From Pedobacter sp. KBW06 (GTDB lineage Bacteria > Bacteroidota > Bacteroidia > Sphingobacteriales > Sphingobacteriaceae), in the NCBI RefSeq assembly GCF_003852525.1, contig NZ_QAJL01000001.1, positions 186,001 to 250,000 on the forward strand: a DNA stretch of 64,000 nucleotides. Direction: 5' to 3'. Numbering within the stretch: the stretch's first letter is position 1; each line of letters starts with the position of its first letter. Under the pieces are notes generated by a model. That model saw only the letters and a list, made by a program, of their open reading frames with translations, was not told the DNA's origin and ran no database searches. The translations under genes and the position numbers were made by a program. This document shows, one piece after another, positions 30,801 through 31,720 of this stretch.

Positions 30801-31485
30801 CGACAATCACTGTTCCTGACTTTCGTTGTTCCTGTATATTGTCCAAAAACCTGCGCTGCAACAACTGTTCAGGTTTGGTCTCTATTTTATCTTTCCAGTA
30901 TTTCCCTTCTTCTTTATATTCTTCAGAATGATAATAGGCATCTGCTCTCTTTGCTTCATCCTGATAAGAAACAAACTGAAAATCTGTCTCATTTTTGCTG
31001 ACCATGGTATTGTATTTACTGGCCACGTAACGGTTCTGTGAAGACAAGCCAAAACCATCTGAGATCAGGTGATGGTATTTGAAAAAGTAATAATGTTCGT
31101 CTTCCTTTAATTTAATCAGGTAATGTTCAAAAAGGACATCGTCTTTTTTAAGTTCAAAAGCTTTGTTGAATTGATCTTTCATCCAGACCTGCAATACTTC
31201 TTCGGCGGCTTCCTGCTGGCTATAATCGAGTTCTATCACCTCTAATGTCCTGTAGTTGTCGTCGAACTGAACACGAGGGGTATCCTCTTCGGTGTCAAAC
31301 CTCATCCGGTAAGCATCGAAGACTTCAGGTACCGACTTGACTGCGGCAATAAATATTTCTTTTTCTAATGGTCCTATGATTCGGGTATACCCACCGATAT
31401 TATAATAAGGATTACCAACATTGATCAGCTGATCCAGATAAACATCTTTTTGTGCAGGGTGCAAAGGGGACTTACTAATTGACAT
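1..31485 (-). CDS. Giant multimodular nonribosomal peptide synthetase (partial, continues past left edge)
   Basis: This is a cytoplasmic assembly-line enzyme that activates amino acids, loads them on carrier domains and condenses them. The ATG is at 31485 and the frame stays open to base 1, giving 10,495 codons with no stop. I found in-frame core motifs in every module: seven adenylation (A) motifs of the YTSGSTG type, seven carrier (T) motifs GGDS(I/L), eight condensation (C) motifs HHxxxDG and six epimerisation (E) motifs HHL(A/V)(V/I)DG(V/I)SWRIL. Domain order from the N-terminus is (C-A-T-E)x5, C-A-T, C-A-T-E, C. HH motifs of the C domains fall near residues 138, 1662, 3172, 4686, 6229, 7761, 8830 and 10365. 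No thioesterase is seen, so termination lies beyond the window. No Shine-Dalgarno site precedes the start, as is usual in this phylum. The many open frames on the opposite strand are shadows. Confidence 0.97.
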   Translation of the reverse strand, partial: MSISKSPLHPAQKDVYLDQLINVGNPYYNIGGYTRIIGPLEKEIFIAAVKSVPEVFDAYRMRFDTEEDTPRVQFDDNYRTLEVIELDYSQQEAAEEVLQVWMKDQFNKAFELKKDDVLFEHYLIKLKEDEHYYFFKYHHLISDGFGLSSQNRYVASKYNTMVSKNETDFQFVSYQDEAKRADAYYHSEEYKEEGKYWKDKIETKPEQLLQRRFLDNIQEQRKSGTVIVDLVPDDIRLLEELQKETKSSLQQLTIAALMIYFGKTTDRQDFIFGTPLHKRRNKKVRDIVGMFTGIMPFKGTYQPELPVDELIRHITTTQREDYRYLNYQIGDLSRYFKINATEEFLLEVVINYAIIDFNLDFGAGMKASFHEIPTAHGRYPMEIWWKDLGKDQPLRLSIDYQLQFFSEEEMKLLAERLLFILRQFKEKMTTPSGTIDIIPPAELELMQQFNEVTVAYPEHQNLVEIIQNQALANPNAIAVKFEDQTYTYEELNVKANRLAHYLQAAGVGKDTLVPVCFDRSLEMLLSILGIMKAGGAYVPIDPQYPEDRISYMLEDTGAAIMLTTAALSAKFKNNPAVRLVLLDDEAAQIALQRDSSPENIPGPGDLAYVIYTSGSTGRPKGVMVEHGGMLNHLYAKVNDLQLSSSSVVAFTASYTFDISVWQLFSALLCGGTTIIYPAALILEPATLIAAIDQDKVSIWEVVPSYLAAVLQEQFVASLTALEYLLVTGEAASQPVLKQWFSHPFYGRIPVVNAYGPTEASDDICHHIMYGTPERINVPLGSPVQNTQLYVLNQDLEVCPIGVAGEITVSGICVSRGYLNLPELTAEKFIPHPFDQDSAYRMYRTGDLGRWLPDGTIEYLGRIDDQVKIRGFRIELGEIEAELQKCEGIIQSVVALKTDENGHKRLVAYLVSEADFEKETIIAKLKEKLPEYMIPAFFMAIEEVPLTANGKVNKKALPEPDAAALMSTSYVGPRNEREQQLAAIWQELLGVFRVGIYDNFFELGGDSITTIQVASRARRVGINVQPKDLFAHYTIAALAEFLASQVLSKTQAAQEFLSVESGLLPVQQHFFEAETKYTAHYNQHILLEIDKEISAERLDQAVKALVHYHDALRFSYTYKEGLLVQQYGDHVPELEEIPFTGVPEDMETLISIQQKRLDLEKGILIHAVRIKGPDNTSHHQLLLVVHHLAIDGVSWRILIDDLLLLLQPEAAGKNLSEIAGEKTTAYYQWQEALRAYGRKPGLLAQLPYWENAIQHYVPVKTDKKTVQQASTADTGTITLKLNENLTESLLQDTARAYRTDINDVLLTALALTLSEWNGTSGVSIGLEGHGREAISGDVDTSRTVGWFTSLYPVLLEVKGNDPGGILKNIKEQLRQVPEKGLGFGVLKYLNKEASLQTEDPWDMVFNYMGKMEETTQEEACRPLWESFGLSVAREYPLRDKIALNCLIRKGVLEFQWDFSKLHFHKKRIKELATSFLEKLEEIIIHCKSRTSLSLSPSDYELDGLISVAELDDFLEQDHKGKPRKEQIEGLARLSGLQEGMLFHGLYDDQAGTYIQQFYCGLQDLDEKVFLESWQHLIAQHSILRSAFYHEAFAIPVQCVYRKAELPFVTLDFRQLDSIAQQTAIAEYEKEDRLKGFDFKESPLMRMCLIRLDENRYQMIWTYHHILLDGWSLPVLLEELLRTYESKVTGTALTVLSNTRYDDYIRYIYRQDKAAAAQYWSKYLENVTEGSLLGFINSTADRNKGFGVYKREQFKLDKAATSSVQQFAQRHQLTLNTMMQGVWAYLLSRYTRKAEVTYGIIVSGRPEELPGIERGVGMYINTLPLHTVVDESQPLTRWLQILQSGQLESREHQFTTLNEIQRLSGISGDIFDSLLVFENYPVSKVLQEHPWKLQLENIGLHEHTNYPFNITIIAAETIQVDFNYNSSLIDPVYAAGIAQHFQQVLQQFIQLAEGPLSAVEMLAEPEKQVLLERFNDTFGDYPELSIADAFREQVSQNPEAQAILFESQSLTYAELDERSDRLATYLIKKGLQPGTLVPVCMKRSLDMMTGILAILKAGAAYVPVDPQYPEDRIAFMLEDTAGTLALTGSVHEQLLNRISPELELIALDRLELPEETGPFPSVKPEDLAYVIYTSGSTGRPKGVLVSQANVISLVKEVSYVSLNSDDVLLSTGSPSFDATTFEYWGMLLNGGQLILCSDEVLLDSSLLKAEIRRHKVTKMWFTASWFNQLIDTDPEVFAGLSVVLAGGEKLSAEHVSKMRKAHPETTVINGYGPTENTTFSLTFSIDDSGLIPIGKPLDNRTAYILDAQLRLLPAGLPGEIYLGGAGLSLGYLNRPDLTEERFIQAPFLNGERLYKTGDIGRWLPDGNIEYLGRIDDQVKIRGYRIELGEIENVLQQSELLSQAVVLAKSENGTVKRLIGYVVPEGAFDKEGIIAYLKARLPEYMIPAIWIALDKLPLTKNGKVDKKALPEADVQQLVAGHYIAPRNVIEQDLANIWQELLRVTSVGIHDNFFELGGDSIVTIQVVSRSKRLGYELQPRDLFACQTIAVLAEVLEQRKEAETFAEQGTLRGKTGLLPIQQWFFDIAGEKTNHFNQHILLNVARQVTRTQLEKAVAALVSYHDALRFSYRPGKGEQEYGTYQGLLEIEDLSSWKPEELPEAINAVAEKYQRSLNPELGILIRTVWMQLPEAAEQHRLLIIVHHLAVDGVSWRILTEDLKLLLEDFSNRSAVEILGKKSSSFRQWQEALLKYSGHPRLRAQRAYWEKVSEQYVRLKTDYDFTGLVTYSGTSNLSVNLNALQTRRLLQNVHKAYHTDINDVLLAALALTLSEWNGEETVTIKMEGHGREDIAADIDHSRTVGWFTSLYPVSLRIEAGQASGDLLKSVKEQLHQVPEKGIGFGILKYINRIPALQQSCGDVVFNYLGQVDNVLLSEDLLSPASEAAGAPVGKSFNVPDKLYINSSIKGAELEIDWRFSHYHFSAESIAFLASQYLVHLEKLIDHCAAAETSGYTPADFGLSGLISYPELDAFMENLPFDPEQIESIYPLSGLQAGMLFHGLFDASAGAYVEQLTANVGTLDLELFAQSWDYLLRKHTVLRTAFYYDVFNIPVQCVRKDLKVPVGLIDYSAVTEREQEQAIQEYMDADRLKGFDFADAPLMRLMLFRLADEQYRLLWSFHHILLDGWSMPVLLEELLTIYESLFIGQQISGIEQDHYENYIRFIGALDQEEANDYWAGYLSTLTESTLLPFLPVTAGHTRGIGQFRNVDLRISGDARAGLAAYAQKNRITLNTLIQGVWAYLLSRYTGRKDVVYGVTVSGRPESMKGIERAVGMYINTLPLHTLIDPEQEMGDWLRTIQEEQLRSREYQCTALNDIQRQSPVSGELFDSILVFENYPVDEAVLARPWKLQLSSVRVKEQTNFPLSITVEAGQEINIRFEYNSSLLSPEQISRISGHVQNVLLQVSTTENIRLNAIEILSTEEKKQLLSGLNEGAFSYPSGQTLTDLFEAQVAASGKAVALIFKGRKLSYEALDLQANQLARQLISLGAGRDVLIPIFIERSAEMLISILAVLKSGAAYVPLHTDYPAERIDYILKDIDATMVLTSRKSSASLKDQSLPLIFVDEPSGVYPSTPPLAERRPSDLAYVIYTSGSTGQPKGVLVEHGSVVHLISYQAQKFGIDRKERILQFSNYNFDASVEQIFLAFSTGATLVLPDEETRLDPEALLNLLNKEQITHLHATPGFLETLEAGSYGGLKRVISGGEYCRASLAEQWTPYVTFYNEYGPTETTVTALEYEYPQKSASPAEGVPIGTGLGNTRAYLLDEQLRPAPAGVTAELYIAGVQVARGYLNRPDQNALSFLSDPFVKGERMYKTGDICRLLPDGNLSYVGRNDDQVKIRGYRIELGEIQHALEQHPQVAQGLVLATADERGNKRLVAYVVPEGTAPDRELLMNFLKTRLPEYMVPALWVHLEQFPLNSNGKVDKKALPDPDLEKSADQEYLAPRNETEQTLALIWEDLLGISRVGIHDNFFELGGDSIISIQVISRARRSGYGLSPRDLFSCQTIAALAALLEVQEQSTVKAEQGQLSGESGLLPIQQWFLDSEIADPSHYNQHLVFAVEKHISPAELELALKKLLRHHDALGFAYHQEAGSWQQRYTSAGLELKVVPADQEADFSALLAVELEVLQEGMDLAQGKLVQAALLLAPDQEEANRLLLVIHHLVVDGISWRILSQDLEQLLQQQNQTVEEVLGPKTSSFRQWHSALGDYAQSSRLRNQEAYWKKNSQAPAPIPTDHDFDGPVRIADVRTHIGKLNSQATAQLLKEVPKAYHTEINDILLCALAETLSAHNNSNTVLLGMEGHGREDLHAELDHSRTIGWFTSMFPVLLQLEAETDPGSQLKNIKEQLRQIPDKGIGYGVLKYISKTESLQGRDPWEILFNYLGQSGNAGAAGLYTSPQWDQFGSSAGKDVELQGKLALNSMVIEGELLMYWSYSPLHFEEASIARLAADYLLRLENLIGHCLDREIPAFSPSDYGLGGLLSYTELDQFLDASHQGRARREQVESISRLSGLQEGMLFHSLYDQQSAAYVQQFSAELNDADISLFIASWQHLLKTHSILRSAFYHDVFQVPVQCVYATAEIPVSFLDYTMLTAEEQELAVKHYKGEDLNKGFDFSTAPLMRIAVMQLEEQRYVFCLTHHHILLDGWSMPNLMEELLNNYEQLSDGKTLSLVKEDRYEDYIRYIERQDKAAAERYWQKYLDGLQEATLLPFISNQSERTKGHGEYGDEMLHFDAAFTARLTRYAQQNRVTLNTLMQGVWSYLLYRYTARTAVSFGVVVSGRPENLPGVETAIGMYINTLPFHGKISLTENISNSLQQIQSEQLESRGYQYNSLSEIQRLSGVTGDLFDTLMVFENYPVSKALEAQPWRLKMSNVDVGQQHTNYPLSIIIIAGSEITIDFNYNNLLSAADVKSIAGHFSAVLEQMTASEGLTFADLDIFSAAERKQLLQDFNAKSISALPSTGVVARFAAASAVAGLAPAIVCGNKLLSYQELDEQSSRLAHYLRERGVGQDVLVSVCLERSAAVVISMLAILKAGGAYVPIDPGYPAERMLYMLSDSGSGLLISNQQLLSHLQVPEGVVLLDSDDFELLTAGYPLTAPEVQISLSDLVYVIYTSGSTGLPKGVEITHAGLSNLLSWHLERYELNAQSVSTAAAGIGFDAFGWEIWPTLVAGGSLHIIDDELRLSPSGLVDYYEQAGLTHSFLSTVLIPEFIAESRGRTLSLKYLLAGGDRLSAISLEGLGYKIINNYGPTENSVVTSSYELLAENSELAPPIGIPVSHTQVYILNAANQLSPVGVAGELCISGAGLARGYLNRPELTAEKFVPNPFFNRFAADGETALLQDVTFDGQFSSDQQEYSRMYRSGDLARWLPDGNIEYLGRIDDQVKIRGYRIELGEIENVLQQNELVRQAVVLARPDHRGNKQLVAYLISEGEFNREALVDFLKARLPEYMVPALWAVLERFPLTSNGKVDRKMLPEVDGNDTLTEQYEAPRNATELALAGIWEELLHVEKVGIHDNFFELGGDSIITIQVVSRAKRAGYEFQPRDLFVHQTLARLSAQLENSAFKSIRGEQGLLSGESDLLPIQRWFFGEATQVSSHFNQHLLLNIAKDTAAPVLEKAIKALIQYHDALRFSYQQGPDGWIQSYGTYEGELELADLRGVAQDELAEAITAESNRLQASLDIERGILIRAVLMKTPETESFDRLLIVVHHLAVDGVSWRILLDDLVLLLEGPSENPVLTTAKSYAYRQWAQELKAYSHRPALLDQEAYWKNTTTQYLPLRTETEDFSPVSSGDTASHILKLDSGQTSALLQEAPKAYHTEINDILLSALALTLTEWNESTRISIGLEGHGREDLSELADISRTIGWFTALYPVLLTIGTEKGAADVLKNIKEQLRLIPAKGIGYGVLKYINQSSSLQGRNPWDVVFNYLGQVDNAAAGAGHLSIATEDAGASVGKDFIFQDKLAVNSMVRNGELIIDIGYSRKHFTAGGIEQIAQTYLRHLNALIDHCVSVSSPVATPSDYGLAKVMTYQELDRFFEETEQGKKRSTLIDRLYPLSGLQSGMLFHGLYDAAAGNYVEQFNTVLTAVDEPLLMQSWNWVMRRHTILRSAFYYDTFNIPVQCVYKELSLPVSVFDYRHLNAAAQQQALQEYAQSDRLEGFDFTQPPLMRICLTRLDAQRTHMLWSFHHILLDGWSVPVLLQELLEAYEQLTGGNPLPLLREDRYEDYIRFLQQDDQGKAENHWRNYLQPVQEGSLLPFVSSTADRSKGIGTYRLKERVIGKETTALLSTYAQRNHITLNTLMQGVWACLLSHYTGRPDVVYGVTVSGRPEALAGIEQAVGMYINTLPLFVNVADHPLSEWFRSIQTEQLQNREYQYTPLNELQRLAAVEGELFDTLLVFENYPVTEVLEGRKWKLKMDDASITSQTNYPLWLVIMAGSEIHIRFEYNRELLDERQVSMISRHFEQVLLQLASGTAVSPRSLGLLNATELREIESFSQKTVDYPEELSFVDLFAAQVLRSPEATAVVYEQESLTYQELEERSNQLAHYLIAKGIQKGALVPLCIERSLNMIIGLMGILKAGAAYVPIDPDFPADRISHMLNDTGATIALSSAACRSLLSLADDQVLSLDSDLDLWNTYPVHAPSTGLTKDDLVYVIYTSGSTGKSKGVLLSHHNLSDYLAGLQDALPILECRSFGLMSSIATDLGNTVLFSAFLNGAALHVFSKAAVNDPDELKNYLSQHPVDCIKIVPSHWKALSTPDFMLLPEKLLIFGGEALSRALVQKIRLSGSNCMVVNHYGPTETTIGKLLHVVKNIYTDQENIPIGKPFSNTKVYVVNANGHLCPVGVPGELLIGGAGVARGYLNNESLSAEKFIADPFAADSGMRFYRTGDTVKYLPNGNIMFIGRNDDQVKIRGYRIELGEIETALRAAELVDQAVVLARADEAGNKRLVAYIVPKGTFDKEGILAYLKTRLPDYMVPMLFVALEKLPLTANGKVNRRALPEPDVSSLLVGDYVAPRNETEQALVVIWQEVLRLDKIGVHDNFFELGGDSIITIQVVSRARRKGYELNPKDIFTAQTVARLSAQLAVQQSATVDSEQGLLSGDSGLLPIQQRFLQAENPARSYYNQQLSFSVAKTTDLENLAAAISELVSYHDAIRFAYLQKEGQWTQTYTGVLPELERIDLQSLDTENFHKEVAARILENQESLDIEKGILCRALLFQSPERLDAHQLCFIIHHLAVDGVSWRILSEDLELLLQHAGQPASVVLGAKTSAYRQWHDALRQYREGKRFAAQQSYWEEISKAFVPLRRDLQPERDGLNERNHQPQGQICLGEMNSYKIELDPVYTGQLLREASKAYRTEINDILLTALVLTLAEWNNTAKVSVGLEGHGREDIASNIDLSRTVGWFTTIYPVLLEAKEGPGDTLKQVKETLRQIPDKGLGYGVWKYMGDHSAKEDKDPWDVLFNYLGQSGAGPRSGKFSHAEWTSFAAASAEQTPVSQPLSVAGMIPDDSLQLYWSYSSKHFNPESVEGLAAAYLKHLKAILDHCVAQELPTATPADFGLGGLVSIEELDRFLEEDFEGKARKTELESIYRLSGLQEGMLFHGLFDHTAHAYVEQFSGELSGLSVDAFIGSWNHLLKQHSILRTAFYTDAFAIPVQAVYKNITVPLTLLDYRDKTKAEQQQAILDFEAADLIQGFDFSTAPLMRICLIRLNDQQHHLCWTYHHIILDGWSMPVLMDGLLKNYELLLAAKPLPLPQEDRYEDYIRYTEQSDQEKEETYWRNYLSKVSEGSLLPFISSTADRNKGIGDYRTHVLQLDADILNRLSRYTQRQRITMNTLMQGLWAYLIHRYTGQEQVTFGITVSGRPDRLPGVERAVGMYINTLPFHIAVSGQESVSEWLQCIQKEQLESREFQHLSLTKIQRWAGVSGDLFDSLLVYENYPAHPEPGHALSLNVENFRKEQHTNYPLTVAVMVAAEITVYFSYNSSLLATADMEAISGHFKEALQAMVATDGLRLNEIEILSAAQRQELLEDFNGKSISALPEETVTSLFAKAAALSPGHPAIVYGNAVLSYQELDEQSSRLAHYLRDRGVGSGVLVAVCLERSAAVIISMLGILKAGGAYVPIDPGYPADRIGYMLSDSGSQLLISNEELFAHLEIPEGIEMLDSADFEAFTNGYPVTAPEQPISLADLVYVIYTSGSTGLPKGVEITHAGLSNLSGWHLERYELNQKSVSTAAAGIGFDAFGWEVWPTLLAGASLHIIDDELRLSPAGLVNYYSRVGVTHSFLSTVLIPEFVAESRERELDLKYLLAGGDRLSAISLEGLGYKIVNNYGPTENSVVTTSYELLAENSELAPPIGIPVSHTQVYILNAGNQLSPVGVPGELCISGVGLAKGYLNRPELTAEKFVPNPFFKEGILEEVSSLLQDVPFDQQLALDQAAYSRMYRSGDLARWLPDGNIEYLGRIDDQVKIRGYRIELGEIENVLQQSDLVKQAVVLARPDHRGHKQLVAYLIPEGDFNRETLVEFLKARLPEYMVPALWAELEKFPLTSNGKVDRKMLPEVEGNDTLTDQYEAPRNATELALAGIWQELLQQKKIGIHDNFFDLGGDSLLAMRMISAARKILQTEIAVKTLFTYPDIARLAAHLEQQKPQVIRESIEKQQRPEHIPLSFNQERLWFIDQLEGSIHYHIPAALRLKGYLNTFALELAIRQIVNRHEVLRTVILEEDGIARQEVMDMDLWQMEFIELTAKEQEDATLLPALLAEFTNKSFDLATDHMLRARLILLGEWDAVLILTMHHIASDGWSVSILVNELAAYYEVFSSGKIKELPAPQIQYADFAIWQRKHLTPELLGRQLNYWKAQLKGAEALQLPTDFQRPSLQSKNAAVHSFEISTGLLEQLHLISRQQEVTLFMTLLAAFKVLLSRYSGQTDICVGSSIAGRGQEETEGLIGFFVNTLALRSEYAPANSFIEFLQQLKETTLSAYENQELPFEKVVEAVVKERDLSRTPLFQVMFELHNTPEVPELSLGELELSTEKVDTATAQFDMTVNMLENKGVLTGHITYCTDLYTGATIEKFSRHFEMLLEAAVQNPMLPTGELEMLDRKETDQLFGQFNATETAYPHTETAISIFEAQVVLNPDAKAIVFEDQAYTYKELDERAGQLARYLSDKGIGRDSLVPVCLERSEQMAVAILGIMKAGAAYVPIDPAYPAERISFMLEDTRATVVLSSAELNASTEAFAGLDAVLIDSDWALIQGFENQAPVHIAAPGDLAYVIYTSGSTGKPKGVMIEHAGMLNHLYAKINELQLDKHTVVAFTASYTFDISVWQLFSALLVGGTTVIYSSAQLLEPAALIGAVEQDGITILELVPSYLTAVLQENISASLQQLRYLLVTGEAVSQPLLAQWFAHKNYGRIPVVNAYGPTEASDDICHHIMWEAPERINVPVGKPVQNMRIYVLSGFGQLCPVGVPGEICVSGIGVARGYLNRPDLTASRFVSCPFEAPENRMYRTGDLGRWLPDGTIEYLGRIDDQVKIRGFRIELGEIETVIQQAAGIIQAAVVVKTDESGNKRLVAYVVSEAEFNREETVTWLKSQLPEYMVPGWFVAMDQLPLTGNGKIDRKNLPEPEQALVQSHTYVAPRNEQEQLLAGIWEELLHLPEVGIYDNFFELGGDSIITIQVVSRARRAGFNLHPRDLFQHQTIAGLSARLSTEVLAAASGEQGKLEGTSGLLPIQQHYFESAAPDLSHYNQSVLLKVRKSVNPEKLSAGISQLAASHDALGFRYIWTEKGWEQAYSQYTTALEVTDFSALSAGELHQAIEAHNDAQQASLDLEKGLVFRAVLILTPDSDADNRLLLVIHHLAVDGVSWRILLEDLELLLNGNSLPAYKTASYRQWHQALVAYGNRKKVQQQLSYWASAQAAVGSSASAGALKTTCNWRGILTKKDIALHQVSLDAELTRQLLQEAPRAYHTVINDLLLSALALTLAGWNGDSRVVIGLEGHGREDIAGTMDISRTVGWFTSLYPVLLDVSGSEDTAALLKNLKEQLRQVPDKGLGYGVLKYLDKAPVLQGKDPWEVEFNYLGQLDNLVSEAEETLLSGAEESSGKSIAEEHPVRELISVNSQIQGGELQMSWSYSSRHFDAEAIASLAANYLNHLRELIGHCVAVAEPVFTPSDYHLGAEISNEELDQFLDAEYQGASRRSQLESMSRLSGLQEGMLFHSLYDDQAGAYIEQFTTILNNLDTAVFADSWTVLLRRHSILRSGFYTNEFKIPVQCVYTHVEVPVSILDCSMMSDEERDNYVRDYEQTDRLDAFDLKAAPLMRIRLIRLNENRYRLFWTYHHVLLDGWSLAVLLGELLQVYESLISGQASLPVAEDRYEDYIRYMERQDEEAASGYWQQYMNGLDEATLLPFISITADRTKGIGEFKDKNLFLDMGMTSRLTQYVQRHHITLNTLMQGVWAYLLSRYTGHQ
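851..5440 (-). other. NRPS module 7: C (LCL type) - A (same code as module 1) - T - E
   Basis: The C domain has HHIASDGWS near residue 8830, the LCL style expected after a module lacking E. The A domain (core near residue 9305) gives D-I-W-E-V-G-A-D-D-K, identical to module 1, so the same, possibly basic, substrate is expected. The carrier Ser is near residue 9701 (GGDSI). The E motif HHLAVDGVSWRIL is near residue 9885. Predicted unit: D-configured. Confidence 0.88.
5441..8660 (-). other. NRPS module 6: C - A (Leu) - T, no epimerisation domain
   Basis: The C motif HHIILDGWS is near residue 7761 (DCL type, after the E of module 5). The A domain (core near residue 8230) gives the leucine code D-A-W-F-L-G-N-V-V-K. 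The carrier Ser near residue 8643 sits in DLGGDSL rather than the ELGGDSI found in every carrier that precedes an E domain. The next domain is a C domain, so this is the only complete module without E. Predicted unit: L-Leu. Confidence 0.92.
5620..7190. repeat. Internal repeat copy 1 (A domain and carrier linker of module 6)
   Basis: This stretch is a close copy of about 14855-16430 within the same gene. Stretches such as 5697-5742 match 14919-14964 base for base, and the shared block includes the A-domain insertion around 6070-6160. Both copies encode the leucine code. The similarity fades inside the carrier domain on one side and in the C-A linker on the other. Confidence 0.85.
8661..13250 (-). 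other. NRPS module 5: C - A (Asp) - T - E
   Basis: The C motif HHILLDGWS is near residue 6229. The A domain (core near residue 6696) has the A4 region ATDLGNT and specificity residues D-L-T-K-I-G-H-I-G-K, one change from the aspartate code DLTKVGHIGK; His in position 7 favours Asp over Asn. The carrier Ser is near residue 7090 (GGDSI). The E domain has HHLAVDGVSWRIL near residue 7274. Predicted unit: D-Asp. Confidence 0.9.
13251..17880 (-). other. NRPS module 4: C - A (Leu) - T - E
   Basis: The C motif HHILLDGWS is near residue 4686. The A domain (core near residue 5156) reads D-A-W-F-L-G-N-V-V-K, identical to the classical leucine code. The carrier Ser is near residue 5569 (GGDSI) and the E motif near residue 5753. 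Predicted unit: D-Leu. The A domain and the adjacent carrier linker are near-copies of those in module 6, indicating recent duplication or gene conversion. Confidence 0.92.
14855..16430. repeat. Internal repeat copy 2 (A domain and carrier linker of module 4)
   Basis: Partner of the copy at about 5620-7190 (see there). The boundaries enclose one A domain, the classical unit of NRPS domain swapping. It could cause misassembly with short reads. Confidence 0.85.
17881..22420 (-). other. NRPS module 3: C - A (unassigned, Lys-like code) - T - E
   Basis: The C domain carries HHILLDGWS near residue 3172. The A domain (core near residue 3638) gives D-A-E-H-I-G-E-V-T-K. This shares seven of ten positions with the lysine code DAESIGSVCK that I recall from bacitracin synthetase, so a basic residue is possible, but I would not call it firmly. 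The carrier Ser is near residue 4027 (GGDSI). The E domain has HHLVVDGISWRIL near residue 4209, so the unit should be D-configured. Confidence 0.85.
22421..26960 (-). other. NRPS module 2: C - A (Val) - T - E
   Basis: The C domain has HHILLDGWS near residue 1662, matching the DCL subtype that follows an E domain. The A domain (core near residue 2128) gives specificity residues D-A-F-W-L-G-G-T-F-K, one residue away from the well-known valine code DAFWIGGTFK. The carrier Ser is near residue 2516 in GGDSI. The E domain motif HHLAVDGVSWRIL is near residue 2698. Predicted product unit: D-Val (aliphatic alternatives such as Ile are possible). Confidence 0.9.
26961..31485 (-). other. NRPS module 1: starter C - A (basic-like?) - T - E
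   Basis: The first C domain begins at residue 1 and has the motif HHLISDG at residues 138-144, unlike the HHILLDGWS of the internal C domains. No A or T domain precedes it, so it probably accepts an acyl donor and N-acylates residue 1 (inference from starter C domains). The A domain has its core near residue 609 and the specificity residues read D-I-W-E-V-G-A-D-D-K. I do not know this code; Glu at the position equivalent to GrsA 278 also occurs in remembered Orn/Dab codes, hinting at a basic side chain. The carrier serine is near residue 1006 (GGDSI). The E domain has HHLAIDGVSWRIL near residue 1185, so the residue should be D. Confidence 0.88.
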
Positions 31486-31541
31486 AATTGTGCATGAGTT
31501 TTACTATTGACCTAAAAAATTTTTGATGTAACAGTCCCATT

Positions 31542-31560
31542 CGGCTGGAATTACCAGCCG
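31542..31560 (-). promoter_or_regulatory. Hairpin in NRPS leader
   Basis: CGGCTGG, five bases, then CCAGCCG form a perfect 7-bp stem about 57 bases upstream of the NRPS start codon. No T-run follows immediately on either strand, so it is not a typical terminator. It may be an operator or an mRNA leader structure; function unknown. Confidence 0.4.
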
Positions 31561-31606
31561 TTACTGTTCAGAGTTTGAGCATCTATTTTGAAAACAGACT
31601 ATAATT

Positions 31607-31720
31607 TTAGCGCATAGGAATAGCGTTGTTTAACTTTTTTTGAGTTAATCACATTCCCATTCTACAGAAATAGAATGTATTCAGTAAAAATGGCCCGCTT
31701 AAATTTAGCTTATGCGCTAA
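31607..31720. promoter_or_regulatory. Paired inverted motif TTAGCGCATA...TATGCGCTAA upstream of the NRPS
   Basis: TTAGCGCATA at 31607-31616 and its exact reverse complement TATGCGCTAA at 31711-31720 lie about 120 and 225 bases upstream of the NRPS start. The same 10-mer occurs at 38672-38681 beside the Crp/Fnr gene. These could be regulator sites; none is proven. A weaker inverted repeat CATTCT/AGAATG lies between them (31658-31677). Confidence 0.4.

Noticed and set aside
1..31485. Many plus-strand and off-frame open frames of 60-220 codons across the NRPS
   Set aside because: They are shadows of the minus-strand NRPS frame; their translations are low-complexity and show no domain, while the NRPS frame has core motifs throughout.
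1..31485. Regular 4.5 kb periodicity as a possible CRISPR or tandem mobile array
   Set aside because: The period equals one C-A-T-E module and is explained by homologous NRPS domains.
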